Below, piece after piece: positions 14,684 through 23,431 of a stretch of DNA of 64,000 bases. Positions within the stretch are counted from its first letter, which is position 1. The number at the start of each line of letters is the position of its first letter. Under the pieces are notes generated by a model that saw nothing but the letters and a program-made list of their open reading frames with translations, ran no database searches and was not told where the DNA came from. The DNA comes from Gammaproteobacteria bacterium (GTDB taxonomy: Bacteria; Pseudomonadota; Gammaproteobacteria; Steroidobacterales; Steroidobacteraceae): positions 124,140-188,139 of the forward strand of contig PLUE01000039.1 in the NCBI GenBank assembly GCA_003164785.1, in the 5' to 3' direction. The translations under genes and the position numbers were made by a program.

Positions 14684-16831
14684 ATGGCTCTCATATATAA
14701 CACGTGGTTGGTCGGGCTATCGGTGTTCGTCGCGATCAGCGTGTCTTACACCGCGTTGAGATTGGCGTCCCGCGTCGCCAACACGGAGCTGCCGTATGAG
14801 CGTGCGTGGCTCATCGCCGGTGCATTCGTCATGGGGCTCGGCATCTGGTCCATGCATTTCGTCGGGATGCTGGCATTCTCCGTTGCGGTGCCCTTGGCAT
14901 ACCACGTACCGGCAACCCTGGCGTCGCTGGCCGTGTCGATTCTGACCTCCGGATTCGCCCTGGCCATCACCCGGGGCGAGGAACTGACCCTGGTCCGTTT
15001 GTGCGGCGCCGCTGCGGTGATGGGTGCGGGCATCGCGCTCGTGCATTACATGGGCATGGCGGCGATCTCGATCGTGCCCGCCATCTCGTTCGATCCAACA
15101 CTCGTGGCGCTCTCCATCTACATCGCCGTATCGGCCTCGTTCGTGGCGTTGTGGATGTTCTTTCGATTGCGCAACGGCAATTCGTGGCAAAGATCCTTGT
15201 TTCGGGTCGGGGCCGCGGTGGTGATGGGGAGCGCGATCAGCGGCATGCACTACGTGGGCATGGCGGCATCCCGGTTCGCCGCGGGGTCGTACTGCAGCGG
15301 CGGAATCCGACTCGATCAACCGTGGCTGGCGGCGAGCATCGGCATATCCGCTATGGCGCTTCTTGCCGTGACGGTGGTCACGGCGGTCTACGATTCGCAG
15401 CGCCAGAGCCGTGCTCGACGTCATGCGCAAAAGCTCCATGAGGTCAACGTGCGGCTGCAATACCAGGCCACGCACGATGCGCTGACGGGACTGCCCAACC
15501 GCACGCTGTTCATCGAGCGCCTGCACCAGGAAATCAGCAGGGCGGAACACAGTCAGCAGGGCTTCGCGGTCTTCTCGCTGGACCTTGACCGATTCAAGGT
15601 CGTCAACGACACGTTGGGCAATGCGGTGGGGGATCAGCTACTGCGGCGCATCAGCGGTCGATTGTCGAGCCTCGTGCGGCTCGAGGACGCGGTCACGCGC
15701 TCCGGCGGCGATGATTTTCTGATGCTGATCTGCGGCGTCGCGACGCGGACGGGCGCGGCGGCGGCGGCCACGAAAATCGTCCACGAGTTCGACAAGCCCT
15801 GCGAGATCGACGGCTCGGCGGTGCATGCGTCGGCGAGCATCGGTATCGCCTTGTACCCGGCCGACGGGCTCACGGCGGAGACGCTGGTCGCGCATGCCGA
15901 TGAGGCGCTGTCCTGCGCCAAGGACAGCGGCCGCAACACCTTTCTTTTCTTCGACCCCGGACCGAGTTCCGTTTCGCAGGACCGGCTGGACCTGGAGAGC
16001 GATCTGCGGCGCGCGTTGGTGTTGCAGCAGTTGGAATTGCACTATCAACCCAAGGTGGACGTGGTCACGGGAAGCATCTCCAGCGTCGAAGCGTTGCTCC
16101 GGTGGCGTCACCCCGAACGAGGCTTCGTCAGCCCGGCGGAGTTCATCCCGTTGGCCGAGGAGAGCGGATTGATGTTCGCCATCGACGAGTGGGTGCTGCG
16201 GGAAGGGTGCCGTCAGGCGCGCGAGTGGCAGAGCGCCGGCCTCCCCTTCATCCGGGTGGCCGTGAATGTCTCGCCGGTCAATTTTCGCGAGTCGCGGTTC
16301 TTGTGCGCCGTGCGCGCCGCGCTCGCCGATTTCGACCTCGATGCGCGGTTTCTCGAGGTCGAACTGACGGAAACGACGGTCATGCGCGACGCGGAAAGCG
16401 CCGTGGTGCTTCTCGAGGACCTCAGCCGGATGGGCGTGGTCGTCTCGATCGACGACTTCGGAACCGGCTATTCGAGCATGAGCTATCTACGCAAACTACC
16501 GATCGACAAATTGAAAATCGATCGCAGCTTCATCAGCGATCTGGCAACCAGCCTCGATGCGGTCTCGATCGTGAAGGCGATCATTTCCCTGGCGCACAGC
16601 CTGCGCCTCAAGGTCGTCGCCGAGGGTGTCGAAACGGCGGCCCAATTGGACCAACTCCGTCAACTGGGGTGCGATCAGTACCAGGGCTTCCTGCGATGCC
16701 CCGCGGTGTTGCCCGCCGCCATCGTCGCGATCATGCGGACCCAGGCCGAACAACCGGGACCGAGCGACAAGTTCGGCCATCTCCGGACGCAGAGCAAACT
16801 CGGCGTGTTCAGCCGCCGTTCGGGCGGCTAG
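14684..16831 (+). CDS. MHYT-GGDEF-EAL membrane protein, probable c-di-GMP phosphodiesterase
   Basis: A 715-residue signalling protein. Residues 1-245 have seven membrane helices with three MHYT motifs (MHFVGM, VHYMGM, MHYVGM), a sensor proposed to bind copper and a diatomic gas. The GGDEF domain has GGDDF instead of GG(D/E)EF, so diguanylate cyclase activity is doubtful, although the RxxD inhibitory site (RLED) five residues before it is kept. The EAL domain looks complete: EALLRW, NVSPVNF, ELTE, IDDFGTGYSS, KIDRSFI, AEGVET. The likely net activity is c-di-GMP hydrolysis. A GTG at 14618 could add 22 residues; ATG 14684 is preferred because the MHYT domain starts at once. Its stop overlaps the converging FHA gene. 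Confidence 0.9.
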   Translation: MALIYNTWLVGLSVFVAISVSYTALRLASRVANTELPYERAWLIAGAFVMGLGIWSMHFVGMLAFSVAVPLAYHVPATLASLAVSILTSGFALAITRGEELTLVRLCGAAAVMGAGIALVHYMGMAAISIVPAISFDPTLVALSIYIAVSASFVALWMFFRLRNGNSWQRSLFRVGAAVVMGSAISGMHYVGMAASRFAAGSYCSGGIRLDQPWLAASIGISAMALLAVTVVTAVYDSQRQSRARRHAQKLHEVNVRLQYQATHDALTGLPNRTLFIERLHQEISRAEHSQQGFAVFSLDLDRFKVVNDTLGNAVGDQLLRRISGRLSSLVRLEDAVTRSGGDDFLMLICGVATRTGAAAAATKIVHEFDKPCEIDGSAVHASASIGIALYPADGLTAETLVAHADEALSCAKDSGRNTFLFFDPGPSSVSQDRLDLESDLRRALVLQQLELHYQPKVDVVTGSISSVEALLRWRHPERGFVSPAEFIPLAEESGLMFAIDEWVLREGCRQAREWQSAGLPFIRVAVNVSPVNFRESRFLCAVRAALADFDLDARFLEVELTETTVMRDAESAVVLLEDLSRMGVVVSIDDFGTGYSSMSYLRKLPIDKLKIDRSFISDLATSLDAVSIVKAIISLAHSLRLKVVAEGVETAAQLDQLRQLGCDQYQGFLRCPAVLPAAIVAIMRTQAEQPGPSDKFGHLRTQSKLGVFSRRSGG

Positions 16832-17556
16832 TTCTCGAAAAATCCCATCTTGACGCCCGCCAGCTGCACGACATCGTTGTCGTTCAGGCGCCGCGCCTGC
16901 GGCCCGATCGCCACGCCGTTGACGAGCGGATAGTCGTTTTCCTTGCCGCTGTCCACGTGCACGATGAAATAGCCCTCGGAGCGGCGCGTGATCGCCGCCA
17001 CCTGGACCCCCGGGCGCCCGAGCGTGGTGAGGGCCTTGGTCAATTCGAGTTCGCGACCGGCAAATGCGCCGCTCAACACCTGCAACTTGGCCTTGGGCAG
17101 GGCGGTGGCGTTCTCGGGGACTCCCGCGGGCGCCGCCGGGCGTTTGGCTGCCGCGACCTTGGCGGCCTGGTCAACCGCCGCGCCGACCCGGCGGATGCGG
17201 TCCTCGCCCTGCGAACTCGGAGTGATGACCATCGTCTTCTCGAATTCGTCCTGTTCGGTCTCACCATCCTGACTGTCGACGAATCGCAGCTGATGGTGCC
17301 CCACCGTGATGACGTCGCCGTGTTGCATGGCGTGCTTCTTGATCAGCTTGCCGTTGACGTAGGTGCCGTTGGTGCTGTTCAGGTCTTCCAGGAACGAGTC
17401 GTTCAGGATGTTGATGATGAGCGAGTGATGACCGCTGACGGCGGGATTGTCGATACGAATATCGTTATCCGGCAGGCGCCCGATCGTATAGCGCTCTTTG
17501 TTCATGTTGTATTCCGCCAGGACGGATCCGTCCAAGCTGAGCATCAGGCGTGCCAT
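16828..17556 (-). CDS. Protein with two FHA domains
   Basis: A 242-residue cytoplasmic protein. The N-terminal FHA domain (residues 20-95) is canonical: YTIGRLPDNDIRID, SGHHSLI and LNSTNGTYVNG carry the phosphothreonine-binding Arg, Ser, His and Asn. A variable Ala-rich linker (120-155) leads to a second, degenerate FHA domain (155-242) that lacks the S-x-x-H pair. It is the last gene of a minus-strand unit after the kinase and phosphatase, and is likely a phospho-dependent adaptor for that kinase. TMVITPS in the linker (about residue 108) contains a threonine like those phosphorylated in FHA substrates such as GarA (inference). Confidence 0.9.
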   Translation of the reverse strand: MARLMLSLDGSVLAEYNMNKERYTIGRLPDNDIRIDNPAVSGHHSLIINILNDSFLEDLNSTNGTYVNGKLIKKHAMQHGDVITVGHHQLRFVDSQDGETEQDEFEKTMVITPSSQGEDRIRRVGAAVDQAAKVAAAKRPAAPAGVPENATALPKAKLQVLSGAFAGRELELTKALTTLGRPGVQVAAITRRSEGYFIVHVDSGKENDYPLVNGVAIGPQARRLNDNDVVQLAGVKMGFFEN

Positions 17557-17571
17557 GCAGACTCCATCTCT

Positions 17572-18396
17572 CTAACCGAACCATCCCAGAATTTTATCGA
17601 ATATACGCCGGTGAGCAGGAAACGGTTCAGCGACATGGGCCATGATGACCGATACGTTATCCCGTCCACCATTGTCATTTGACAACTGAATCAATTGCTT
17701 AGCAACCGTATCAAGGTTAGCACTAAAGGTGCTGATTGTTAAATGTATATCCTCGTCTTCGATCATGTCGGACAAGCCGTCCGAGCACAGCACGTAGTAG
17801 TCGCTTTTCTGCACCGGCTGCTCGTGGATCTCCACGTCGACGTTTTGCTCCACGCCGAGCGCGCGGGTCACGTAATTCTTGTTCGTCGCCCGTTGGGCTT
17901 CCTGCTGGCTGTAGAAACCCCGATCGACCAATTCCTGAAGCAGCGAGTGGTCCAAGGTCATCTGTTCGAAGCGATTGTCCCGCAGGCGATACAGCCGCGA
18001 GTCGCCCACATGGGCGATGGACATCTTGTTGTCATGAAACAAGCACGCGACCACCGTCGTTCCCATCCCCTCACATTGAGGCTGGGTCTTCGACGTGTGG
18101 TAGATGATCTTGTTGGCCCGGTGAATCGCGTCACGCAAGATGATGCTCGGACGCGTCAGTCCCGACTCGGGATCGCGCACGGAGAGGTCCTCGCGCATCA
18201 CGGCATCCCGAACGAGGTTGATGATGGTCTTGACCGCGATGCCGCTCGCCACTTCGCCGGCGTTATATCCACCCATGCCATCGGCCAGGACGAACAACCC
18301 GATATCGGCCTCGGTGCCGATCATATCCTCGTTGTGCTCGCGTACCTTGCCGGTATCGGTCAGAGCAACGCTGGCGATTTTCCCCCGAAGACTCAT
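17572..18396 (-). CDS. PP2C-type Ser/Thr protein phosphatase
   Basis: Metal-dependent phosphatase of 274 residues, Stp1/PrpC type. The family motifs are in order: VREHNEDMIG, FVLADGMGGYNAGEVAS (metal aspartate and glycine), VVACLFHDNKMSIAHVGDSR, VLCSDGLSDMI and GGRDNVSVIMA. It has no membrane segment. It lies between the kinase and the FHA gene with gaps of 43 and 15 bases, so the three form a kinase-phosphatase-adaptor module in which it probably reverses the kinase. Confidence 0.93.
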   Translation of the reverse strand: MSLRGKIASVALTDTGKVREHNEDMIGTEADIGLFVLADGMGGYNAGEVASGIAVKTIINLVRDAVMREDLSVRDPESGLTRPSIILRDAIHRANKIIYHTSKTQPQCEGMGTTVVACLFHDNKMSIAHVGDSRLYRLRDNRFEQMTLDHSLLQELVDRGFYSQQEAQRATNKNYVTRALGVEQNVDVEIHEQPVQKSDYYVLCSDGLSDMIEDEDIHLTISTFSANLDTVAKQLIQLSNDNGGRDNVSVIMAHVAEPFPAHRRIFDKILGWFG

Positions 18397-18439
18397 GGAC
18401 GCTGCATCGCTTCTAAGTTGTATTCATCACTAGAACCCA

Positions 18440-19816
18440 TTATGGCGCACCACTTGGGATTCGCGCCCGGCAATCTTCCAGCGCCGCCGCCATCTGTGCA
18501 CCCGAATCGAACCGCGCCTCCGGAGTCTTGGCGAGTGCGCGGTCGATGACGCTTTCGACGCAGGCAGGCAGATCGGGCCGGTACGCGCGCAATGGGGGAT
18601 GCGGCGCCTCGGCGATCTGCTGCATCAGCCCCGTCATCGAATCGGCGGTAAACGGCAGCTGACCGGTCAACAGCTGAAACAGGCTAACACCCAGGGAAAA
18701 CAAGTCCGAGTGACCGGTCACAGTTCGTCCCTCGAGCTGCTCGGGCGACATGAAGGACGGTGTGCCCAACACGATGCCCGTTCGGGTGGTGCCGGCGCCG
18801 GACAGGCGGGCGATACCGAAGTCGGTGATCTTCAAGATGTCCGTGCTGGAGTCGTACATCAGATTGGCGGGCTTGATGTCGCGATGGACCACTTGTTGTT
18901 TGTGGGCAAATCCCAGCGCATCGGCCGTGCGAGCGATGACTTCCAACACCTTGCGCGGCTCCAGCAAGTTGTTGGGCGTTGCATAGTCGCTCAAGTGGCG
19001 GCCCTTCAAGTATTCCATTGCAATGTAGGCGAGACCGCGCTCTTCGCCGACATCGTAAATGGTCACGATATTGGGATGGTTGAGCCGACCCGCGGTCTCG
19101 GCCTCGCGAAAGAATCGCGCTCTGGCTTCGACCAGTTCGGAATCGCTGAATTCGCTCGCCAGGGGAATGGCCTTGATCGCCACCAGACGATTGATGGCCG
19201 TATCGCGCCCCAAATAGACGATGCCCATGGCGCCTCGTCCGATTTCACGTTCCAGATGATAGCGCCCCAGATGCTCGGATTCCCGCCCCTCGGGGATTGC
19301 CTGAGCCGGCGGACTGGATCGCAGCACGGGAGCCGGGGCCGCCGGCATCGGTTTCGGCCTGGCCTGGTCCGCGTCCATCAGCCGTTTCAGACGTGTACTC
19401 ACGTCGCGATAGGTGTTGTCGGCCCGCGCCAGATGCCGGTACACCGCCGTGGCCTGGGTCACACGGCCGCGTTGCTCCAGCTGGGTGCCGAGCGCATACA
19501 GATCGCCAAGCACCGTCATGCTTGGCTTGCGGCCTTTCAGTTCGGCAAAGCGCTGTTCGAAGTTATCGAGCAGCCGCGCCGTATCCGAGCCCGGCGGCGG
19601 TGCGGCCGCGGGCGCCCGAACCACCGTGGACACGGGCGACCAGCGCGACCAGATGAGCAGTGCACTGCCCAAGGCCAAGCCCAGGAATCCTGGAAGCCAC
19701 AGCCAGGAATTGAAGTTGACCAGCACCCTCAGCAATAGGTCCACCCCCACGATGCCGAAGCCCACGATCGATGCGATCAGCCCGAGTTTGCGCATGCAAT
19801 AGACATAATCCGTCAT
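18440..19816 (-). CDS. Membrane-anchored Ser/Thr protein kinase
   Basis: A 458-residue Hanks-type kinase. Two membrane helices lie at the N-terminus (about residues 8-27 and 38-58), unlike PknB-type kinases, where the anchor follows the kinase. Residues 80-150 are a TPR-like helical segment. The kinase domain (187-455) has REIGRGAMGIVYLGRD (glycine loop), VAIKAI (Lys), VVHRDIKPANL (catalytic loop) and KITDFGIARL. There is no extracellular sensor domain. An in-frame ATG at 19795 is an alternative start. It heads the minus-strand operon and diverges from radA. Confidence 0.92.
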   Translation of the reverse strand: MTDYVYCMRKLGLIASIVGFGIVGVDLLLRVLVNFNSWLWLPGFLGLALGSALLIWSRWSPVSTVVRAPAAAPPPGSDTARLLDNFEQRFAELKGRKPSMTVLGDLYALGTQLEQRGRVTQATAVYRHLARADNTYRDVSTRLKRLMDADQARPKPMPAAPAPVLRSSPPAQAIPEGRESEHLGRYHLEREIGRGAMGIVYLGRDTAINRLVAIKAIPLASEFSDSELVEARARFFREAETAGRLNHPNIVTIYDVGEERGLAYIAMEYLKGRHLSDYATPNNLLEPRKVLEVIARTADALGFAHKQQVVHRDIKPANLMYDSSTDILKITDFGIARLSGAGTTRTGIVLGTPSFMSPEQLEGRTVTGHSDLFSLGVSLFQLLTGQLPFTADSMTGLMQQIAEAPHPPLRAYRPDLPACVESVIDRALAKTPEARFDSGAQMAAALEDCRARIPSGAP

Positions 19817-19892
19817 TTGAAGGCCGGCAGTATAGGTTATCGGGACGCCTTGGCTGCAATGCTAAGCTCACAAATTCGATGTCGAGGATGCG

Positions 19893-21251
19893 ATGGCGAA
19901 GTTGAAAGAAGTATTTGTTTGTCAGAACTGTGGAGCGCCTTCGCCTAAGTGGCAGGGTCAGTGTCCGACGTGTGGCGAATGGAACACGTTGGTGGCGGAG
20001 GCAGCGCCGCAAAGCGCTCGCGCGGCGGCCCACAAAACCCCGCGGGCGGCGCGCGCCGACGTATCGACGTCTTTGGCCGCAGAAGCGACCGTCGAGGAGC
20101 CCCGATTGACCACCGGATCGGCGGAACTCGATCGGGTGTTGGGGGGAGGGCTGGTGGCGGGCTCGGTCACCCTGATCGGCGGCGACCCGGGCATCGGCAA
20201 GTCCACGCTCATGCTTCAGGCCGCCGCGGCGCTGAATGCCTTGGGTCCGGTGCTGTACGCCACCGGCGAAGAATCCCTGAAACAGGTGGCGCTGCGCGCG
20301 CGCCGCTTAGGGCTGGCCGATGCGACCGCCCGGCTGATCGCGGAAACGGCGGTGGAGCAGATCGTGGGCGTGGCCACGAGCGTGGGTGCACGCGTGCTCA
20401 TCGTCGACTCCATACAGACGATGCATTCGGAGCGAATCGAAGCGGCACCTGGTGCGGTGTCGCAACTGCGCGAGTGTACGGCCGAGTTGGTGCGGTTCGC
20501 CAAGGCGAGCGGCACCGCCGTGCTGTTGGTGGGCCACGTCACGAAGGAAGGGCAGATCGCGGGGCCGCGCGTGCTGGAACACATGGTCGACACGGTTCTG
20601 TACTTCGAGAGCGACACGGGGAGCCGCTTCCGCGTGTTGCGTTCCGTGAAGAACCGCTTCGGCGCGGCCAATGAGATCGGCGTATTCGCCATGGCGGAGC
20701 AGGGGTTGCGGGAAGTCACGAACCCGTCGGCGATTTTTCTGTCGCGCCATGCAGAGCCCGTGTCGGGCAGCGTCATCACCGTGATGCGTGAGGGCACCCG
20801 ATCGTTGCTGATCGAAGTGCAGGTCCTGGCCGACGCAAGCCTCGGCAACAATCCACGCCGGGTGGCGGTGGGCATCGACGGTAATCGGTTGACCATGCTG
20901 TTGGCCGTCGCGCATCGGCATGCCGGGCTGCTGCTCGGTGGTCAGGACGTGTTCGCCAACGTGGTCGGGGGCGTGCGGCTTGCCGAGACCGCCGGCGACC
21001 TCGCCATCGTGCTCGCCGCGCGCTCGAGTCTGCAGGACGTTCCGCTGCCCAATTCCTTGATCGCATTCGGGGAATTGGGCCTGGCCGGGGAAATTCGTCC
21101 GGTGCCCTTCGGCGAGGAGCGGCTGCGCGAGGCCGCGAAGCATGGCTTCAAGCTGGCTCTGGTGCCGGAGGCGAACGTGCCCAAGCGGCCGCCGGACGGC
21201 ATGACCGTGCGCGGTGTGACGCGGCTGAACCAGGCGCTCGACGCGTTCTAG
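19893..21251 (+). CDS. radA: DNA repair protein RadA
   Basis: RecA-like branch-migration helicase, 452 residues. The N-terminal zinc finger has Cys10, 13, 24 and 27 (CQNCGAP and CPTCGEW). The ATPase domain has Walker A GDPGIGKST at 97-105 and the RadA-specific VKNRFGAANEIG. The C-terminal Lon-protease-like domain is scaffold only (LPNSLIAFGELGLAGEIRPV). It is transcribed away from the kinase operon across a 76-base gap. Confidence 0.97.
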   Translation: MAKLKEVFVCQNCGAPSPKWQGQCPTCGEWNTLVAEAAPQSARAAAHKTPRAARADVSTSLAAEATVEEPRLTTGSAELDRVLGGGLVAGSVTLIGGDPGIGKSTLMLQAAAALNALGPVLYATGEESLKQVALRARRLGLADATARLIAETAVEQIVGVATSVGARVLIVDSIQTMHSERIEAAPGAVSQLRECTAELVRFAKASGTAVLLVGHVTKEGQIAGPRVLEHMVDTVLYFESDTGSRFRVLRSVKNRFGAANEIGVFAMAEQGLREVTNPSAIFLSRHAEPVSGSVITVMREGTRSLLIEVQVLADASLGNNPRRVAVGIDGNRLTMLLAVAHRHAGLLLGGQDVFANVVGGVRLAETAGDLAIVLAARSSLQDVPLPNSLIAFGELGLAGEIRPVPFGEERLREAAKHGFKLALVPEANVPKRPPDGMTVRGVTRLNQALDAF

Positions 21252-21301
21252 GCAGCCCGGCCAGCGCATAGGCGGCGTGCCGGGCACGGGCGCGTGCGGG
21301 G

Positions 21302-22567
21302 TCAGACCTTCGGCGGTCGGATGCGGACGGTCTTGATCGCGTTCTCGCCGGTCTGCAGAACCTCGAGCGTGTAGTCGGCGAGCTTCAAGGTGGTGCCCGG
21401 GTCCGGTATGGTCTCGAGAAACTCGACGATCAGCCCGTTGAGCGTCTTCGGCCCGTCGGTGGGCAGGTTCCAGCGCATGGAGCGGTTCAGCGCGCGGATC
21501 GTGGTCGACGCATTGGCCACGAAGCTGCCATCGGCCTCGCGATGCACGTCCTTGTGCATCATGGTGGCCGGGTCGGTGGTGAACTCGCCGACGATTTCCT
21601 CGAGGATGTCCTCCAGCGTCACCAATCCCTGGATATCGCCGTATTCGTCCACCACGAACGCCATGCGGCGTTTGTCGCGCTGAAAATTGAGCAACTGGGT
21701 GTTCAGCGTGGTGCCCGAGGGCACGAAGTAGGCATCGCGCACGCTGGAGGCATCGATCAACCCCTCCCGGTCCAGACGCCCGCGCGCAAGCTCGTGCACC
21801 ACCCGCTTCATGTGCAGGACGCCGATGATGCGATCGATCTCACCCTCGTAGACCGGCAGACGCGTGTGCTGGCTTTGACGGAGCTGTTCCAGCACCTTGT
21901 CCCAGTCGTCGTCCACGTCGATGCCGACGATTTCCGTCCGCGGCACCATGATGTCCTCCACCGTGGCATTCTCGAGATCCAGGATGCTGACCAGCATCTG
22001 CTGGTGGCGATGGGGAATCATGGCGCCGGCTTCGGCCACCACGGTGCGCAATTCCTCGCTGCTCAACGAGTTCGATGCCTGCTGCTGCGAGGCGCCGAGC
22101 AGGCGCAGCACCCCGTTGGCGAGGAGATTCGTCGCCCACACGAACGGATACAACAGCAGCAGCAGCGGTGTGTAGATGTAGGCGGCGGGCATGGCCAACC
22201 TCTCGGGATGCAGGGCGCCGTACGTCTTGGGTGCGACTTCGCAAAAAATGAGCAGCACCAAGGTCAGCGCCACCGCGCCACAGGCCACCATGAATTCGCC
22301 GCCCAGGCGCAACGCGATGAAGCCCACCAGCATCGGGGCGGTGACATTGACGATGGTGCTCAACAAGAGAATGAGACCGATCAGACGGTCCGGTTGCGCG
22401 AGCAGCGCGTCCGCGAGCCGCGCACCGCGGTTCCCGGCGTTCGCTTGGTGCCGCAGTCGATAGCGGTTCAAGCTCATGAGGGCGGTTTCACTGCCCGCAA
22501 AGAACGCGGCGAGGATCAGCAGCAACGCGAGCCCCAGGCAGAGTACGCCGAGCGATGGATGCGGCAT
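21302..22567 (-). CDS. CorB/HlyC-CorC family membrane protein (CNNM-type)
   Basis: A 421-residue inner membrane protein. Residues 1-190 are a DUF21 domain with about four membrane helices (LALLLILAAFFAGSETALMS at the start), followed by a CBS-domain pair (VEDIMVPRTEIVGID, LVTLEDILEEIVGEFTTD) and a C-terminal CorC/HlyC domain. This is the architecture of YfjD/CorB, implicated in magnesium or cobalt handling. The ATG abuts the stop of the upstream CcsA-like gene with no gap, so the two are co-transcribed. The transported ion is not shown by the sequence. Confidence 0.9.
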   Translation of the reverse strand: MPHPSLGVLCLGLALLLILAAFFAGSETALMSLNRYRLRHQANAGNRGARLADALLAQPDRLIGLILLLSTIVNVTAPMLVGFIALRLGGEFMVACGAVALTLVLLIFCEVAPKTYGALHPERLAMPAAYIYTPLLLLLYPFVWATNLLANGVLRLLGASQQQASNSLSSEELRTVVAEAGAMIPHRHQQMLVSILDLENATVEDIMVPRTEIVGIDVDDDWDKVLEQLRQSQHTRLPVYEGEIDRIIGVLHMKRVVHELARGRLDREGLIDASSVRDAYFVPSGTTLNTQLLNFQRDKRRMAFVVDEYGDIQGLVTLEDILEEIVGEFTTDPATMMHKDVHREADGSFVANASTTIRALNRSMRWNLPTDGPKTLNGLIVEFLETIPDPGTTLKLADYTLEVLQTGENAIKTVRIRPPKV

Positions 22568-23359
22568 CTAGCCCCAGTGTCGACCGAGAAGTGTTTCGAG
22601 GACGAATTTCGAGCCGAAGTAGGCCAGCGCCAGCGCGGCGAAGCCGCTCAAGGTCCAGCGCACGGCGGCGCGGCCCCGCCAGCCGTAACGGACCCGGCCG
22701 ATGAGCAGAACTCCGAACAGCACCCAGGCGATCAGCGACAGGATGGTCTTGTGGGCGAGGTGTTGGGCGAACAAGTCCGTCACGAACACGAAGCCGGTGA
22801 TCAGGGCCAGGGTGAGCAGTACGAATCCGGCGCCGATCAGCCGAAACATCACCCGCTCGAGGGCGTCGAGCGGCGGCAGGATACTCGGCAGATCCGCGAG
22901 CCGCCGGGTGCGCAGGCGCCGGTCCAGAAACACCAGCAGCAGGGCGGTCACCGCGGCCGCGAACAATAGCGCCGCGGCGCCCATCGACAGCAGGATATGG
23001 GCGCTGAGCGCCCAGCCCGGCACGTTCTCCTCCGCGTAGGTGCGCCCCGCTCCCGTGCAGGCCGCACCGAATGCGGCGCTCGCGAGCAGGATCGCGCCGA
23101 GCACCCGATTCTGCCGTTCGATGGATATGAACGCGGCCAGCACGCCAAGCGTCCAGGCCAGGAGCGACAAGGCCTCCAGAATGCCGATCGAAAACGCACC
23201 GCCGATGCGCATCATGTGCACGACCGCGTCGGTATGCGCGAAGATGGCCGCCAGCACGAGCGCCCACGCGAGCGGGCTCAGTCGAGTATTGCTGGCACTT
23301 CGCAGCATGACCCACGCACTGGCGGTATAAAGCAAATACAGGGTTATGGCGAGGATCAC
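22568..23359 (-). CDS. CcsA/YpjD-like inner membrane protein
   Basis: A 263-residue protein with about eight membrane helices, of the CcmC/CcsA (cytochrome c assembly) superfamily, closest in size and context to E. coli YpjD. Visible features are the helix LSLLAWTLGVLAAFISI and the C-terminal HKTILSLIAWVLFGVLLIGR with the conserved-type His. In many gammaproteobacteria this gene sits between ffh and the corB-like gene, as here. A role in haem handling is inferred from the superfamily and not shown. It is divergent from ffh. Confidence 0.85.
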   Translation of the reverse strand: MILAITLYLLYTASAWVMLRSASNTRLSPLAWALVLAAIFAHTDAVVHMMRIGGAFSIGILEALSLLAWTLGVLAAFISIERQNRVLGAILLASAAFGAACTGAGRTYAEENVPGWALSAHILLSMGAAALLFAAAVTALLLVFLDRRLRTRRLADLPSILPPLDALERVMFRLIGAGFVLLTLALITGFVFVTDLFAQHLAHKTILSLIAWVLFGVLLIGRVRYGWRGRAAVRWTLSGFAALALAYFGSKFVLETLLGRHWG

Positions 23360-23415
23360 GACGCCAAATCATGACACAAGGACGCAAGAGCGCCTAGCCG
23401 GCGGCCATTTCCAAC

Positions 23416-23421
23416 TATACT
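23416..23421 (+). promoter_or_regulatory. Candidate -10 element for ffh
   Basis: TATACT lies 10 bases before the ffh ATG. Transcription would start about 4 bases before the ATG. No recognisable -35 and no Shine-Dalgarno sequence are present, so a leaderless transcript is possible. Confidence 0.4.
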
Positions 23422-23431
23422 ATTCCTTACT

